From contig JAFOCX010000088.1 of NCBI GenBank assembly GCA_017380975.1, positions 1-6,729 on the forward strand: 6,729 bases of DNA, read 5' to 3'. Below are positions 1 to 5,245 of this stretch, one piece after another. Origin of the DNA: Lachnospiraceae bacterium. GTDB lineage: Bacteria > Bacillota > Clostridia > Lachnospirales > Lachnospiraceae. Position 1 is the first letter of the stretch; every line of letters begins with the position of its first letter. Under the pieces are notes generated by a model. The model did no database searches. It had not been told where the DNA came from and was given only the letters and a program-made list of their open reading frames with translations. Both the position numbers and the translations under genes were made by a program.

Positions 1-801
1 CCACATACGAGGCGTCACCTTCTCATGATAGATCAAAATTGAGAAAACAACACCGAACACGGACTCCAGACTGATGATCATACCTCCGATCGATGCCTCT
101 GTATGCTTCAGACCATAACTCTGTAAAAACAGACACAGTGCGGTAGCGATGACACCCAGGTATACGATTCCGATCATTGCTTCCCGGTAGATCTGTGCCG
201 GCATTCCGCCTGTTACCAACACACAGATCCATGCGCAGATCATCACTACAACCAGTTCGATGGTCGTAAGCAGCAGCGGATTTTTATCGTTGTCTCTGCA
301 CACGATCGATGAGATCACCATATTGACTGCACACGGTACTCCACTTAAAACCGTCATAATATCACCCATGGACATGCGCATGCTTCCCTGCAGCGACAGA
401 ACACCTACACCTGCCAGACACAAAAAGACACACATCACATGGAGCAGCTTGGGTTTTCTTTTTGTCACCCCCCAATGCAGAAACGGGATCATGACACAAT
501 ATGTCGTACATAAGAATGCACTTTTTCCCGGAGAGGTATCCATCGTCAATCCGATCACCTGAAACAGATAACTCAAAAATAACGTGATTCCCATCCAGAA
601 ACCATGGATCAGATATTGTTTATCGATCAATGTGCGAAGCGGCAGCGTAACCACGACCAACACAGCGCTGGCGATGGTAAATCGAAGTGCAATGATGAAA
701 GAAGCGGAATATACTTCCGCAGCCAGTTTACCGATCGCAAAAGTAGTTCCCCACAGCATTGCAGTTAAAAATAAGGCGGTCTTTCCGTATCCTTGTTTCA
801 T
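1..801 (-). CDS. EamA/DMT-superfamily membrane transporter (3' end cut by window edge)
   Basis: An open frame of 267 codons runs from an ATG at 801 off the left edge. The protein is very hydrophobic, with about nine membrane segments visible (roughly residues 8-24, 33-53, 67-85, 95-110, 119-137, 147-166, 177-198, 207-227, 236-258); the family normally has ten, in two EamA repeats, so about 30 residues are probably missing. Family signs are LWGTTFAIGK near the N-terminus (16-25), the Q..GL....P.K..FL pattern at 81-97 in repeat 1, and in repeat 2 YLGVIATALCLFLQ (214-227) followed by EAS and a Glu in the LESVFG segment (245-250). Such proteins are drug/metabolite or amino-acid exporters in the cytoplasmic membrane; the substrate cannot be told from sequence. 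An AAAGGA ribosome site lies at 811-816, nine bases before the ATG. It follows the rpsR terminator by about 40 bases and probably has its own promoter or depends on read-through; I see no strong promoter. Confidence 0.9.
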   Translation of the reverse strand, partial: MKQGYGKTALFLTAMLWGTTFAIGKLAAEVYSASFIIALRFTIASAVLVVVTLPLRTLIDKQYLIHGFWMGITLFLSYLFQVIGLTMDTSPGKSAFLCTTYCVMIPFLHWGVTKRKPKLLHVMCVFLCLAGVGVLSLQGSMRMSMGDIMTVLSGVPCAVNMVISSIVCRDNDKNPLLLTTIELVVVMICAWICVLVTGGMPAQIYREAMIGIVYLGVIATALCLFLQSYGLKHTEASIGGMIISLESVFGVVFSILIYHEKVTPRMW

Positions 802-841
802 TTACATGTATCCTTTCCGTATAACCCTGTATGTCAGATAT

Positions 842-878
842 AAAAAAAGCCCGGAAACGATGACGTTTCTGGGCTTTT
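842..878 (-). terminator. Intrinsic terminator of the rpsF-ssb-rpsR operon
   Basis: The arms 845-859 and 864-878 form a 15-bp stem with one G-T wobble and a four-base loop (860-863). On the minus strand it is followed by seven T residues (848-842). It begins 12 bases after the rpsR stop. The opposite strand also ends in a short T run, so it could work weakly in both directions, but no gene approaches from the left on the plus strand. Confidence 0.9.
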
Positions 879-889
879 GAAACCATATA

Positions 890-1156
890 TTATTCGCAAG
901 TATACGGCATAAGAGCAACGTGACGTGCTCTCTTGATAGCTACTGTTAAAGCTCTCTGGTGCTTAGCGCAGTTGCCTGTGATTCTTCTCGGAAGGATTTT
1001 ACCTCTCTCGGATACGTATCTTTTCAGTTTGTTTGTATCCTTGTAATCGATCTCACCGTTCTTCTCGCCACAGAATACGCAAACTTTTTTTCTTCTATGC
1101 ATTCCGCCTCTTCTAACTCTTGTAGAATCAGCCTTATCGTTCTTATTGAAAGCCAT
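890..1156 (-). CDS. rpsR: 30S ribosomal protein bS18
   Basis: This is an 88-residue protein, slightly longer than the E. coli form. It carries the S18 signature from EIDYKD (35-40) through the L.RY.SE.GKI.PRRITG stretch (44-61) to the basic AIKRARH segment and the PYT end. S18 binds 16S rRNA in the 30S platform as a heterodimer with S6, encoded two genes upstream. The cysteines at 26, 29 and 63 with His66 (CVFC and CAKH) match the zinc-binding form of S18; the zinc-free paralogue lacks them. An AGGAGGT ribosome site at 1165-1171 precedes the ATG by eight bases. The gene is last in rpsF-ssb-rpsR, 22 bases after the ssb stop and just before a strong terminator. Confidence 0.98.
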   Translation of the reverse strand: MAFNKNDKADSTRVRRGGMHRRKKVCVFCGEKNGEIDYKDTNKLKRYVSERGKILPRRITGNCAKHQRALTVAIKRARHVALMPYTCE

Positions 1157-1178
1157 TTTAATTTACCTCCTGTAAGGT

Positions 1179-1712
1179 TTAGTTGAATGGAAGTCCTTCG
1201 TCTTCGACTCCATCTGGAATATTCATGAAACCATCGCCGATCGCGCTGGACGGTGCAGGTCTTGTTGCCTGCTGGTAACCGCCGCGGCTGCCACCGAATG
1301 TGTTTCCACCTCCGAATGTATTTCCGCCAAATGTGTTACCGCCGCCGTAGCTGTTGCCGCCAAATGTGCCGTTATCGCCACCCTGGCCCTTGCTATCTGC
1401 GAACTCCTGATCTTCAACAACAATATCTGTTGTATAGACCTTCTGGCCATCCTTATTTACATAGCTGCCGGTCTGGATTCTGCCAGTTACCAGCACGCGC
1501 ATGCCCTGACGAAAATATCTTTCAGCAAATTCGCCGGCACGGTCGAAAGCAACAATGTTAATGAAGTCAGCAGTCTGTTCTCCATCCTGACCTCTTCTGC
1601 CTCTTCTGTCTACTGCAAGAGTGTATCTTGCGATAGCCATGGAGCGCTCACCCTGGGAGTAACGAACTTCCGGGTCTCTGGTTAATCGACCCATAAGGAT
1701 AACTTTATTCAT
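1179..1712 (-). CDS. ssb: Single-stranded DNA-binding protein SSB
   Basis: A protein of 177 residues, the usual length. The N-terminal OB fold (about 1-106) starts MNKVILMGRLTRDPEVR and includes the FINIVAF strand (50-56) and the VLVTGRIQ..SY segment (73-84); it forms a tetramer that wraps single-stranded DNA in replication, repair and recombination. A flexible glycine-rich linker follows (108-146), then the acidic tip EDEGLPFN (170-177), the docking peptide for DNA-repair and replication partners. The protein has no tryptophan, unlike E. coli SSB, which stacks Trp on DNA; here Phe and Tyr probably do this. The residue after the LPF tip is Asn, not the end of the chain. The gene lies between rpsF and rpsR (gaps of 18 and 22 bases), the classical order. 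Its ribosome site is weak (AGAAAGAG, about 1719-1726), so coupling to rpsF translation is plausible. Confidence 0.98.
   Translation of the reverse strand: MNKVILMGRLTRDPEVRYSQGERSMAIARYTLAVDRRGRRGQDGEQTADFINIVAFDRAGEFAERYFRQGMRVLVTGRIQTGSYVNKDGQKVYTTDIVVEDQEFADSKGQGGDNGTFGGNSYGGGNTFGGNTFGGGNTFGGSRGGYQQATRPAPSSAIGDGFMNIPDGVEDEGLPFN
1290..1370 (-). repeat. Gly-Asn-Thr-Phe repeats in the SSB linker
   Basis: Residues 115-141 of SSB are built from short units of the form G(G)NTFGG: one degenerate GTFGG, one NSYGG and three NTFGG copies. The DNA repeats imperfectly along with the protein, with different codons in each copy, so the units look old and selected for composition. Such linkers are disordered and in other SSBs influence cooperative binding and condensate formation; that role is inferred here. 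Confidence 0.75.
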
Positions 1713-1730
1713 ATAATCACTCTTTCTCTA

Positions 1731-2018
1731 TTATGCGTCCTGTCTTACGCAAAGGTAACGCATTACGGACTCCATAATACGCATACGACCTTCGAGCTCA
1801 GCCGGGCATGTAGCCGGTGCTTCGAAGTGGATGAAGTAATAGAAGCCTTCTTTCTGCTTCTGGATCTCGTAAGCGAGTCTCTTCTTGCCCCACTCGTCGA
1901 TATCTGTGATCACGCCACCGAAACGTGTTACGTAACCTTTTACTTTCTCGAGTGCTGCTGCTCTCTCTTCATCCTCAAGCTTTGCGCTCAGAACAACTGC
2001 TAATTCGTATTTGTTCAT
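1731..2018 (-). CDS. rpsF: 30S ribosomal protein bS6
   Basis: A 95-residue protein with the S6 ferredoxin-like fold. Typical elements are MNKYELAVVL at the start, the GGVI...DEWGKKRLAYEI segment (34-52), KEGFYYFIHFEA (56-67) and the closing MRIMESVMRYLCVR helix and strand (79-92). S6 pairs with S18 in the platform of the small ribosomal subunit, and their genes share this operon. Its length matches the Firmicute type, without the acidic glutamate tail of E. coli S6. Translation starts from a strong AAGGAGG site (2027-2033), which the leader can fold over. This is the first gene of the operon. Confidence 0.98.
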   Translation of the reverse strand: MNKYELAVVLSAKLEDEERAAALEKVKGYVTRFGGVITDIDEWGKKRLAYEIQKQKEGFYYFIHFEAPATCPAELEGRMRIMESVMRYLCVRQDA

Positions 2019-2026
2019 TATTTTTT

Positions 2027-2072
2027 CCTCCTTGTGGTCTCTGGCCCTCGCCTTCAGTTACGAGAGCAAGGA
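2027..2072 (-). promoter_or_regulatory. rpsF leader structure that can hide the ribosome site
   Basis: In the rpsF leader RNA, bases 2072-2067 (UCCUUG) are exactly complementary to 2034-2029 (CAAGGA), which contains most of the AAGGAGG ribosome site. Inside is a second 6-bp stem (2066-2061 with 2050-2045, one G-U pair) with a ten-base loop (2060-2051). A ten-base bulge (2044-2035) sits on the 3' side between the two stems. This two-stem-plus-bulge shape over the ribosome site resembles the known S6:S18 autoregulatory leader found before rpsF in many bacteria. I do not see a clear conserved CCG triplet of that motif; the bulge holds ACCA instead. The pairing is seen in the sequence; feedback control by S6:S18 is inference. 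Confidence 0.55.
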
Positions 2073-2093
2073 TATAATATGTCACAGGACATA

Positions 2094-2122
2094 ATAATAG
2101 CAAAAAAGTGCAGGAATTGCAA
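2094..2122 (-). promoter_or_regulatory. rpsF: Promoter of the rpsF-ssb-rpsR operon
   Basis: On the minus strand there is TTGCAA (2122-2117), a 17-base spacer and TATTAT (2099-2094), predicting a start near 2087 and a leader of about 70 bases that contains the whole structure over the ribosome site. A second possible promoter just downstream, TTGCTA (2103-2098) with an 18-base spacer and TATTAT (2079-2074), would start near 2067 and remove the 5' arm of that structure. The first promoter overlaps the terminator of the preceding gene cluster. Confidence 0.6.
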
Positions 2123-2153
2123 GCATTTTCTGCTACAAATTCTGCACTTTTTT
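2102..2153 (-). terminator. Terminator after the GNAT-Sir2-DUF951 cluster, bidirectional in form
   Basis: The arms 2102-2113 and 2142-2153 form a perfect 12-bp outer stem. After a one-base bulge (2114) come an AATT/AATT pairing (2115-2118 with 2138-2141) and an AGCA/TGCT inner stem (2122-2125 with 2131-2134) with a five-base loop. On the minus strand the RNA ends in a run of six U. It lies 15 bases beyond the DUF951 stop. The outer stem ends in A/T runs on both sides, so it is symmetrical, but only the minus-strand genes use it. Confidence 0.85.
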
Positions 2154-2168
2154 TCGTACTTTTTTTAG

Positions 2169-2372
2169 CTATTTTTCTACATTTCCATCCGGTTTTCTAA
2201 GCCCTCTGGTGCTCTTTTCAACCAGCTGTCTGGTGACCATGACCATATGACCGCAGCCCATACACTTCAATCGAAAATCAGCACCCACACGGAGAATCTC
2301 CCATTCCTGACTTCCGCACGGATGTGGCTTTTTTAATTTCACGATATCGCCAACTTCGTAAACCATACTCAT
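2169..2372 (-). CDS. DUF951 family small protein (YyzM-like)
   Basis: This 67-residue protein matches the DUF951 family, small proteins found widely in Firmicutes, often near rpsF. The family core is complete: VGDIVKLKKPHPCG (7-20), then W..LRVGAD..LKCMGCGH (24-42). His17, Cys19, Cys37, Cys40 and His42 could form a metal site; the fold is probably a small beta barrel with a CxxC knuckle. Function is unknown; the fold suggests RNA or protein binding, which is inference. It is last in a cluster with Sir2 and GNAT genes, nine bases after the Sir2 stop, so its translation is probably coupled. A second ATG (2366-2364, residue 3) is better spaced from the GAGAGGG site and may be the true start; the difference is two residues. 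Confidence 0.92.
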   Translation of the reverse strand: MSMVYEVGDIVKLKKPHPCGSQEWEILRVGADFRLKCMGCGHMVMVTRQLVEKSTRGLRKPDGNVEK

Positions 2373-2381
2373 TTCCCTCTC

Positions 2382-3107
2382 TTATACACCAACTGCATCG
2401 CCCAGGATCTCTCCGATCGGTCCGCTGATCACAAGGTCCGCGCGGCTGTCCATCGCAGTCACAGATTTGTTGATCAGCACTAGCTTGTTTCCATTATAAT
2501 AATCGATCAGTCCTGCTGCCGGATACACCGTCAAAGAAGTTCCTCCGATGATCAGCACATCTGCATTGGAGATATGGTATACCGATCTCTGGATCGTATG
2601 CTGATCCAAGCCTTCCTCATACAATACCACATCCGGCTTGATGGTTCCTCCACACTCACATTTCGGAACTCCGTCCGAATGCAGGATTGCTTCAATGCCA
2701 TGGAACTTTCCGCAGCGCTGACAATAATTTCGAAGCACGGAACCATGAAGCTCCATGACTTCCTTACTTCCTGCTTTCTGATGCAGTCCGTCGATGTTTT
2801 GTGTCACAACTGCTTTTAAACGCCCTTCTGCTTCCAGTTTCGCCAGCGCCTTGTGGGCACGGTTCGGCTCCGCATCCGGGAATAACATCTTATTTCGGTA
2901 AAAACGGTAAAACTCTTCCGTTTTTCTCATATAAAATGTATGACTTAAAATTGTCTCCGGCGGATATGCGTACTGCTGATTGTAAAGTCCGTCGGTGCTT
3001 CGGAAATCCGGAATGTTACTTTCTGTGGACACTCCGGCTCCACCAAAAAATACAATGTTTTTGCTTTCTGCCAACCATTTTTTCAGCGTCTCACGCTCTG
3101 TCATCAT
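2382..3107 (-). CDS. cobB: Sir2-family NAD-dependent protein deacylase (sirtuin)
   Basis: A complete sirtuin of 241 residues, the usual bacterial length. It removes acyl groups from lysine using NAD, giving nicotinamide and O-acyl-ADP-ribose. All catalytic motifs are present: GGAGVSTESNIPDFR (22-36) for NAD binding, TQNIDGLH (102-109), catalytic His121 in the HG pair, four zinc cysteines (129, 132, 150, 152), GTSLTVYPA (189-197) and LINK (211-214). The position usually holding Tyr and Arg in desuccinylase-type (CobB/SIRT5-like) enzymes instead reads HTFYMRKTEEFYRFYR (56-71); no decision between deacetylase and other acyl preference can be made by eye. The start is one of two adjacent ATGs; an AAAGGAG site (3114-3120) suits either, the first at six bases. 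It lies 17 bases after a GNAT acetyltransferase gene and before DUF951, in one transcript. The symbol cobB is the common generic one; the B. subtilis counterpart is srtN. Confidence 0.96.
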   Translation of the reverse strand: MMTERETLKKWLAESKNIVFFGGAGVSTESNIPDFRSTDGLYNQQYAYPPETILSHTFYMRKTEEFYRFYRNKMLFPDAEPNRAHKALAKLEAEGRLKAVVTQNIDGLHQKAGSKEVMELHGSVLRNYCQRCGKFHGIEAILHSDGVPKCECGGTIKPDVVLYEEGLDQHTIQRSVYHISNADVLIIGGTSLTVYPAAGLIDYYNGNKLVLINKSVTAMDSRADLVISGPIGEILGDAVGV

Positions 3108-3124
3108 TCCGTTCTCCTTTCTCT

Positions 3125-4150
3125 TTATACAATTTCATCTAAAAATACGTGTTTGAATGTCTCAATATATTCCCAGTTCGGTAAATTCTTCACCTGATCC
3201 GGCACTTTATATCCAAAGAGCCACTCTGTCAGCTCTCCGATGGAAAATACCGCCATTTTGCCCTTAGACAGGAATCTGGACTCCTGAATAAACTCAGAGC
3301 CTTTCTTGGTGATCTTCCACATCCATCCGCCCTGATTCTGCGGGATAAATAAATCATTGACACCAATATCCAGGATCAGTTTTTCATATGGACAATCCTC
3401 TGTAAGACGGATATGCTTCATAAATTCCGGAAGACATACGATTCGAGCCATGATCGCAGGTTTGGAGCTCACATCACCGCGATATTTTTCGCCGGTATAA
3501 AGATAGCGCTGCTCCCTTGCTTTGATGCCCCACTCACTCTCCATACCGATAAACCAGTCATCGTCATAAACCAGGCGGCACTCGCCTCCCTCACTGGCCA
3601 GTTCCTTATCCATACGCTCCATGTAGGCCGCATCACGGATCGCAAACACATCATACTGACGTTTCAGCCATGCATTCTGCCACTCTGCCAGCTCCTCAGA
3701 CATACTGCCCGGTCTGTACGGAACTCTCTTTATGTACTTATTATAATGAAGAACCCATCTCGGCTGATCATAAATAAACCGGAAATCATACGGAGTATAC
3801 AAGGACTCTCTTGCCGGCATCAAAAATGTGAACGGCTTCTTTTCCTCCTGCATATCACGCAGAACCTGCAGGATCAGGCTGCGCATACGTCCCTTTCCGC
3901 GCTCTTCCGCTTTTGTGGCGATTCCCACAAGATAATCACAACTGCACTCAGCACCTCGAAGCCAGATCCGATATGGATTTCTGTGAAGCATGGAAACGAT
4001 CTGTCCTTCACGCTCGAACACCAGCACACGGTTATCTTTCATTTTCTCTTCATAATAATAATCAACAAAAGACAAAGAATCCTCGGAAAATGCTTCCTTC
4101 CAAAGTTCTTTTGTGCGTCCTTTTTCTTCCTGTTCCAGATACCGTATCAT
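3125..4150 (-). CDS. GNAT N-acetyltransferase, Eis-like, with C-terminal SCP2-like domain
   Basis: This 341-residue protein resembles the Eis group of GNAT enzymes. The N-terminal GNAT domain (about 1-135) has the strand CDYLVGIATK (71-80), the acetyl-CoA loop EERGKGRM (82-89), the helix LILQVLRDM (92-100) and then the LMPARESLYTPYDFRFIYD segment (110-128), equivalent to the H/P-x-E-x-x-Y-x-x-F stretch of Eis. A second GNAT-like half (about 135-230) and a C-terminal SCP2-like domain (about 235-340) follow, as in Eis. Eis proteins acetylate amines on aminoglycosides or on lysines; the substrate here is unknown. It heads the cluster with sirtuin and DUF951 genes. An AGGAG ribosome site (4157-4161) precedes the ATG. 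The leader holds a perfect hairpin. No frameshift or loss of the acetyl-CoA loop is visible. Confidence 0.88.
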   Translation of the reverse strand: MIRYLEQEEKGRTKELWKEAFSEDSLSFVDYYYEEKMKDNRVLVFEREGQIVSMLHRNPYRIWLRGAECSCDYLVGIATKAEERGKGRMRSLILQVLRDMQEEKKPFTFLMPARESLYTPYDFRFIYDQPRWVLHYNKYIKRVPYRPGSMSEELAEWQNAWLKRQYDVFAIRDAAYMERMDKELASEGGECRLVYDDDWFIGMESEWGIKAREQRYLYTGEKYRGDVSSKPAIMARIVCLPEFMKHIRLTEDCPYEKLILDIGVNDLFIPQNQGGWMWKITKKGSEFIQESRFLSKGKMAVFSIGELTEWLFGYKVPDQVKNLPNWEYIETFKHVFLDEIV

Positions 4151-4196
4151 CGCTGCTCCTTTTTCTTTTCCGCTTCTCGGATGTTATCATCTGCAT

Positions 4197-4224
4197 CTGT
4201 TCCGGAGCCTCTTATCCGGAACAG
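4197..4224 (-). promoter_or_regulatory. Perfect hairpin in the leader of the GNAT gene cluster
   Basis: The arms 4197-4206 and 4215-4224 are perfect 10-bp inverted repeats (CTGTTCCGGA and its complement) around an eight-base loop. No T run follows on either strand, so it is not a normal terminator. It would begin about ten bases into the transcript if the promoter at 4240-4248 is used, and it ends about 46 bases before the start codon. It could stabilise the 5' end of the message or bind a protein as RNA or as a DNA operator. Confidence 0.6.
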
Positions 4225-4239
4225 CGCATACTACTCATT

Positions 4240-4248
4240 ATTCTAACA
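4240..4248 (-). promoter_or_regulatory. Possible extended -10 promoter of the GNAT-Sir2-DUF951 cluster
   Basis: The minus strand reads TGTTAGAAT (4248-4240), an extended -10 element (TG, one base, TAGAAT). The -35 region 17 bases upstream (TTTCCT) is poor. It lies between the strong terminator at 4286-4320 and the GNAT start, where a promoter is expected, with a predicted start near 4233. Confidence 0.45.
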
Positions 4249-4285
4249 CAACTTTTCATAGAAGGAAAGTTGATTTATCACGCAT

Positions 4286-4320
4286 AAAAAATCCCGGAAG
4301 GCAGAAACGCTTCCGGGATT
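4286..4320 (-). terminator. Intrinsic terminator after the SseB-domain gene
   Basis: A perfect 11-bp stem (4290-4300 with 4310-4320) with a nine-base loop is followed on the minus strand by six T residues (4291-4286). It starts seven bases after the stop codon at 4328, so it closes this single-gene transcript. Confidence 0.93.
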
Positions 4321-4327
4321 GAACTAT

Positions 4328-5116
4328 TTAGTTTTCTTCTGTCGGAGCCGGAGCTGCCTCTGTCTTCGGCACTTTTTTGATCGGGAGCTGTAAGTTTACG
4401 CCCTGTGGGTTGATCACAACGCCTTTCGCTTCTGCCGGAAGTAATTTCACGATCTGAGCTGCCGGAAGAACACCAAGTTTGATCGGCTGGTCAGATTTGA
4501 ATTTTCCTGCCTCCATAAGGTCTGTATAGATCGGTAAATAAATATCGCCGTTCGGGTGCTTTAAGATCGGAAGTCTGTTGTCCTCGCCGGCTGCGAAAAC
4601 GAAAGTACCCTTGTTGAAATGCTCGATGATCTCAGCCTGCAGTTCTTTTAACTCCGGTGTGAGCTCTTTTAAATTGTGCCTGCGAAGCTCCTGCATGAAA
4701 TAGAGAGCTGTCAGATGTAAAGCAGCATTTTCTACCCACTTTGCACCGTTCGGAGCTGTTTCAGCCGGTCTCTTAACCAGATCTGCTAACTGAAGCTTGT
4801 ACTCATTCTCCATAAATCCGTTGAATACGATACAGTTTACGCCCATTGTATACAGATGTGTATAGAAGATCAATAACTGATCTTTTGTCAGCTTCTGCAC
4901 ACGCACCGGATGCTTCGCCTCAATAAAACGCATACCCTCTCTCTTGATATCCTCAAAATCAGCGTACACATAAACTACATCATCGTATGTTTCCAGATCA
5001 CACTGCACGAACGGCTGGTTTGTTGTAAGAGCGATCAGTGTGTAAAGCTCCTCGGATGTACGAAGCGCTGTCATCACTTCTAATTTTCTTAATACAGCAT
5101 TGTTTTCATTAGACAT
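4328..5116 (-). CDS. SseB-domain protein with a likely duplicated domain
   Basis: A 262-residue soluble protein. The C-terminal half (about 165-248) matches the SseB N-terminal domain: RLPILKHPNGDIYLPIYTD (181-199), the LGVLPAAQIVKLLP segment (214-227), then AKGVVINPQGVNLQLP (230-245), the family's most typical stretch. The N-terminal half (about 30-115) has the same rhythm, with VVYVYADFEDI (47-57), FYTHLYTMGVNCIVFNG (84-100) and YKLQLADLV (106-114), and looks like a diverged second copy. A helical linker (128-168) joins them, and the tail is Pro/Ala/Glu-rich (250-262). SseB-domain proteins are common in Lachnospiraceae with no settled function; the enterobacterial name came from serine-sensitivity enhancement and says little here. 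It is monocistronic, with its own promoter and terminator, and divergent from glgX. There is no signal peptide. The AAGGAAG ribosome site lies at about 5126-5132. Confidence 0.85.
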   Translation of the reverse strand: MSNENNAVLRKLEVMTALRTSEELYTLIALTTNQPFVQCDLETYDDVVYVYADFEDIKREGMRFIEAKHPVRVQKLTKDQLLIFYTHLYTMGVNCIVFNGFMENEYKLQLADLVKRPAETAPNGAKWVENAALHLTALYFMQELRRHNLKELTPELKELQAEIIEHFNKGTFVFAAGEDNRLPILKHPNGDIYLPIYTDLMEAGKFKSDQPIKLGVLPAAQIVKLLPAEAKGVVINPQGVNLQLPIKKVPKTEAAPAPTEEN

Positions 5117-5161
5117 ATATAGTTACTTCCTTCCATTAAGTTTCCTTTTCATATGTTGTCC

Positions 5162-5170
5162 ATTATAACA
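5162..5170 (-). promoter_or_regulatory. Extended -10 promoter of the SseB-domain gene
   Basis: The minus strand carries TG, one base, then the consensus TATAAT (5170-5162). The -35 region at 17 bases (TAGCAT) is weak, which an extended -10 can offset. The predicted start near 5155 gives a leader of about 40 bases. It is the only good promoter match before this gene. Confidence 0.7.
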
Positions 5171-5216
5171 GAAAACGTTTCAGAATGCTATAGTTTTTGC
5201 ATAACATCGAAACCCT

Positions 5217-5245
5217 TTGACGAGAATCTCGAAAGCAAATATAAT
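5217..5245 (+). promoter_or_regulatory. glgX: Promoter of glgX
   Basis: TTGACG (5217-5222), a 17-base spacer and a perfect TATAAT (5240-5245) make a near-consensus vegetative promoter. The predicted start near 5252 gives a short leader of about 25 bases with a strong GAGGAGG ribosome site (5264-5270) six bases before the ATG. Two inverted repeats overlap it, so it may be repressed. Confidence 0.85.
5221..5231. promoter_or_regulatory. Inverted repeat between the -35 and -10 of glgX (operator candidate)
   Basis: CGAGA-A-TCTCG is a perfect 5-bp dyad around one base. It starts inside the -35 element and lies in the spacer. Flanking CTTT (5215-5218) and AAAG (5232-5235) extend the symmetry with a two-base offset. 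A protein bound here would block RNA polymerase. The regulator is unknown. Confidence 0.45.

Noticed and set aside
260..880. Two plus-strand open frames of about 100 codons (260-562 and 584-880).
   Set aside because: They are shadows of the minus-strand transporter gene, whose frame encodes regular membrane segments and EamA motifs; the second also runs through the rpsR terminator.
2073..2078. A plus-strand TATAAT in the rpsF leader region.
   Set aside because: No acceptable -35 lies 16-18 bases upstream, and no plus-strand gene follows; the bases are better explained by the minus-strand promoter region.
4150..4195. A possible short leader peptide starting at the ATG at 4195 (minus strand).
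   Set aside because: It has no ribosome site, runs out of frame into the GNAT start, and shows no codon or composition signal of an attenuator peptide.
3413..4246. A 277-codon open frame on the plus strand.
   Set aside because: It lies antisense to the GNAT gene, whose frame has clear family motifs and a ribosome site; the plus frame has a low-complexity composition and no recognisable domain.
5170..5183. A cre-like (CcpA) sequence, AGAAAACGTTTCA, near the SseB-gene promoter.
   Set aside because: It is close to the consensus but one base short in the right half and lacks the starting T, so the symmetric TG...CG...CA spacing fails.
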